Shown here piece by piece: positions 62,683 to 64,000 of a stretch of DNA of 64,000 nt; position 1 is the stretch's first letter, and each line of letters opens with the position of its first letter. A program made the position numbers and the translations under genes. Source of the stretch: Acidimicrobiales bacterium (GTDB lineage: Bacteria > Actinomycetota > Acidimicrobiia > Acidimicrobiales > MedAcidi-G1); NCBI GenBank assembly GCA_030747595.1, contig JASLKK010000003.1:60156-124155 (forward strand), read 5' to 3'. The notes under the pieces are model-generated. The model searched no databases. It was not told the DNA's origin and saw only the letters and a program-made list of their open reading frames with translations.

Positions 62683-64000
62683 ATGGTCTCCAACGACGAC
62701 ACCCTTTTCGACAAGGTGGTGAACCTCTCGAAGCGTCGGGGGTTCGTGTTCCAGTCGGCCGACATCTACGGCGGATTCCGATCCACCTACGACTACGGAC
62801 CGATCGGGGTCCTGCTCCTGCGGAATGTGAAGGAGCAGTGGTGGCGAACCATGGTGCAGTTGCGCCACGACGTGGTCGGCCTCGATGCCTCGATCCTGTC
62901 GCCACCTGCCGTCTGGCAGGCATCGGGCCACCTGGCCAACTTCACCGATCCGCTCGTCGACTGTCGGGACTGCGGTGCCCGCCATCGCCTCGACAAGCTC
63001 GATGACCCTGACACCTGCCCGTCGTGTTCGAAGTCGGGCACGTTTACCGAAGCCCGTGAGTTCAACCTCATGTTCAAGACCCACGCCGGACCGATGGTCG
63101 AGTCGGCCGCCGAGGTCTACCTGCGACCCGAGACGGCCCAAGGGATGTTCGTCAACTTCACCAACGTGCTCAACACGTCGCGAAAGAAGCCGCCGTTCGG
63201 CATCGCCCAGATTGGAAAGTCGTTCCGCAACGAGATCACCCCCGGGAACTTCGTATTCCGGACCCGAGAGTTTGAGCAGATGGAGATGGAGTTCTTCGTC
63301 CCGCCCGACGACTCCCCGGAGTGGTACCGCCACTGGTGCGATGCTCGAATGGCCTGGTACCACGACCTCGGCATGCCCACCGACAAGCTCCGGCTTCGCG
63401 AACACGACGACGACGAGTTGAGCCACTACTCGACGGCCACAGCGGACGTGGAGTTCTTGTTCCCGTGGGGGTGGGACGAGCTCGAGGGAATCGCCAACCG
63501 CACCGATTTCGACCTGAAGCAGCACGCCGAACATTCCGGCACCAAGCTCGAGTATCACGATCCGGCGTCCGGCGACCGCTACGTGCCCCACGTGATCGAA
63601 CCGGCGGCCGGCGCAACCCGGACGGCCATGGCATTCCTGATGGCCGCCTACGACGAGGAAGAGGTCAACGACGACGTTCGAACCGTCCTCCGCCTCGATT
63701 CCCGGCTGGCGCCCTACAAGGTGGCTGTGCTGCCACTCTCCAAGAAGCCCGAGTTGATCGATCCGTCCAACGAGGTGCTGGGTTTGCTGCAACCGCACTG
63801 GATGTGCGACTACGACCAGACTCAGGCCATTGGCCGTCGCTATCGACGCCAGGACGAGATCGGGACGCCGTTCTGCGTAACCATCGACTTCGACACTCTT
63901 GACGACCGGGCGGTGACCGTGCGCGAACGGGATTCGATGGCTCAGGAACGGGTGGCCATTGGCGACCTGGTGGCCTACCTCTCGGAGCGGCTCGCGGCCT
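62683..64000 (+). CDS. glyS: Glycyl-tRNA synthetase, homodimeric eukaryal/archaeal type, 3' end cut by window
   Basis: 439 residues visible; about 20-30 residues probably missing at the C-terminus. Class II core: 'RRGFVFQSADIYGGFRSTYD' and 'YGPIGVLLLRNVKEQWW' near residue 20, zinc-like cysteines 'CRDCGARHRL' and 'CPSCSKSGTF' near 95-115, motif 2 'AQIGKSFRNEITPGNFVFRT' near 180 with 'REFEQMEMEFF', and motif 3 region 'HVIEPAAGATRTAMAFLMAA' near 305. C-terminal anticodon-binding domain begins ~340 ('YKVAVLPLSKKPEL'). Charges tRNA-Gly. The ATG at 62683 is 51 bp from the divergent RDD start. Confidence 0.95.
   Translation, partial: MVSNDDTLFDKVVNLSKRRGFVFQSADIYGGFRSTYDYGPIGVLLLRNVKEQWWRTMVQLRHDVVGLDASILSPPAVWQASGHLANFTDPLVDCRDCGARHRLDKLDDPDTCPSCSKSGTFTEAREFNLMFKTHAGPMVESAAEVYLRPETAQGMFVNFTNVLNTSRKKPPFGIAQIGKSFRNEITPGNFVFRTREFEQMEMEFFVPPDDSPEWYRHWCDARMAWYHDLGMPTDKLRLREHDDDELSHYSTATADVEFLFPWGWDELEGIANRTDFDLKQHAEHSGTKLEYHDPASGDRYVPHVIEPAAGATRTAMAFLMAAYDEEEVNDDVRTVLRLDSRLAPYKVAVLPLSKKPELIDPSNEVLGLLQPHWMCDYDQTQAIGRRYRRQDEIGTPFCVTIDFDTLDDRAVTVRERDSMAQERVAIGDLVAYLSERLAA

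Overview
The window is a 64 kb, high-GC, gene-dense stretch of a bacterial chromosome, most likely a marine or other aquatic actinobacterium of the class Acidimicrobiia. Reasons: the core block phoH-ybeY-corC-era-(dinG)-uppS-recO-glyS at the right end, two F420-type luciferase-like oxidoreductases, frequent GTG starts with 4-base start/stop overlaps, P450/thiolase/acyl-CoA dehydrogenase catabolism, and a DmdA-like protein. The taxonomic call is inference; no rRNA or tRNA gene was seen.

Layout. 1-5.6 kb (minus): SDR, HyuA and HyuB (5-oxoprolinase/hydantoinase type) and a threonine aldolase. 5.7-12.6 kb: DapA-like aldolase, NYN/LOTUS protein, P450, hemolysin-III membrane protein, GMC oxidoreductase and a DmdA-like tetrahydrofolate methyltransferase. 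12.76-14.53 kb: a compositionally foreign DUF262/DUF1524 (GmrSD-like) defence gene. 14.5-23.6 kb: alcohol dehydrogenase, thiolase, acyl-CoA dehydrogenase, SDR, metallo-beta-lactamase, hydroxyisobutyrate-type dehydrogenase, TauD-like dioxygenase and amidohydrolase. 23.6-29.1 kb: an Aap-type amino-acid ABC transporter operon with unusually large permeases. 29.4-36 kb: carbonic anhydrase coupled to an acyl-CoA ligase, a chorismate mutase, a TetR-controlled pair of paralogous diiron proteins, and an LLM enzyme. 36-38.6 kb: the DUF3501 / GlpC-like Fe-S protein / rubrerythrin cluster. 38.7-46.8 kb: lipid kinase with a coupled SelW-like gene, cupredoxin lipoprotein, PuuD-like membrane protein, second acyl-CoA ligase and several oxidoreductases. 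46.9-49.8 kb: mutY convergent with a UGSC selenoprotein operon. 49.9-64 kb: MBL hydrolase, flavin reductase, gamma carbonic anhydrase, isolated sufB, then the core block.

Main discovery. Conventional ORF calling truncates or splits three genes at in-frame TGA codons that look like selenocysteine codons: a SelW/Rdx protein with a CxxU motif (Sec13, TGA at 38943-38945), a UGSC-motif protein (Sec113, TGA at 48007-48009), and, directly upstream in the same operon, a thioredoxin-fold protein joined through a TGA (49440-49442) to a conserved ~360-residue domain. After each TGA there is a GC-rich hairpin whose 5-nt apical loop begins 18-21 nt downstream and carries G at its second position, as expected of a bacterial SECIS element. 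The organism therefore probably makes selenoproteins, and the last two sit in one translationally coupled operon of unknown function.

The rest is mainly heterotrophic oxidative metabolism (CoA-ester catabolism, amino-acid uptake, possible DMSP demethylation, F420/flavin/diiron redox) plus housekeeping. No CRISPR array, prophage, insertion sequence or replication origin was recognised.
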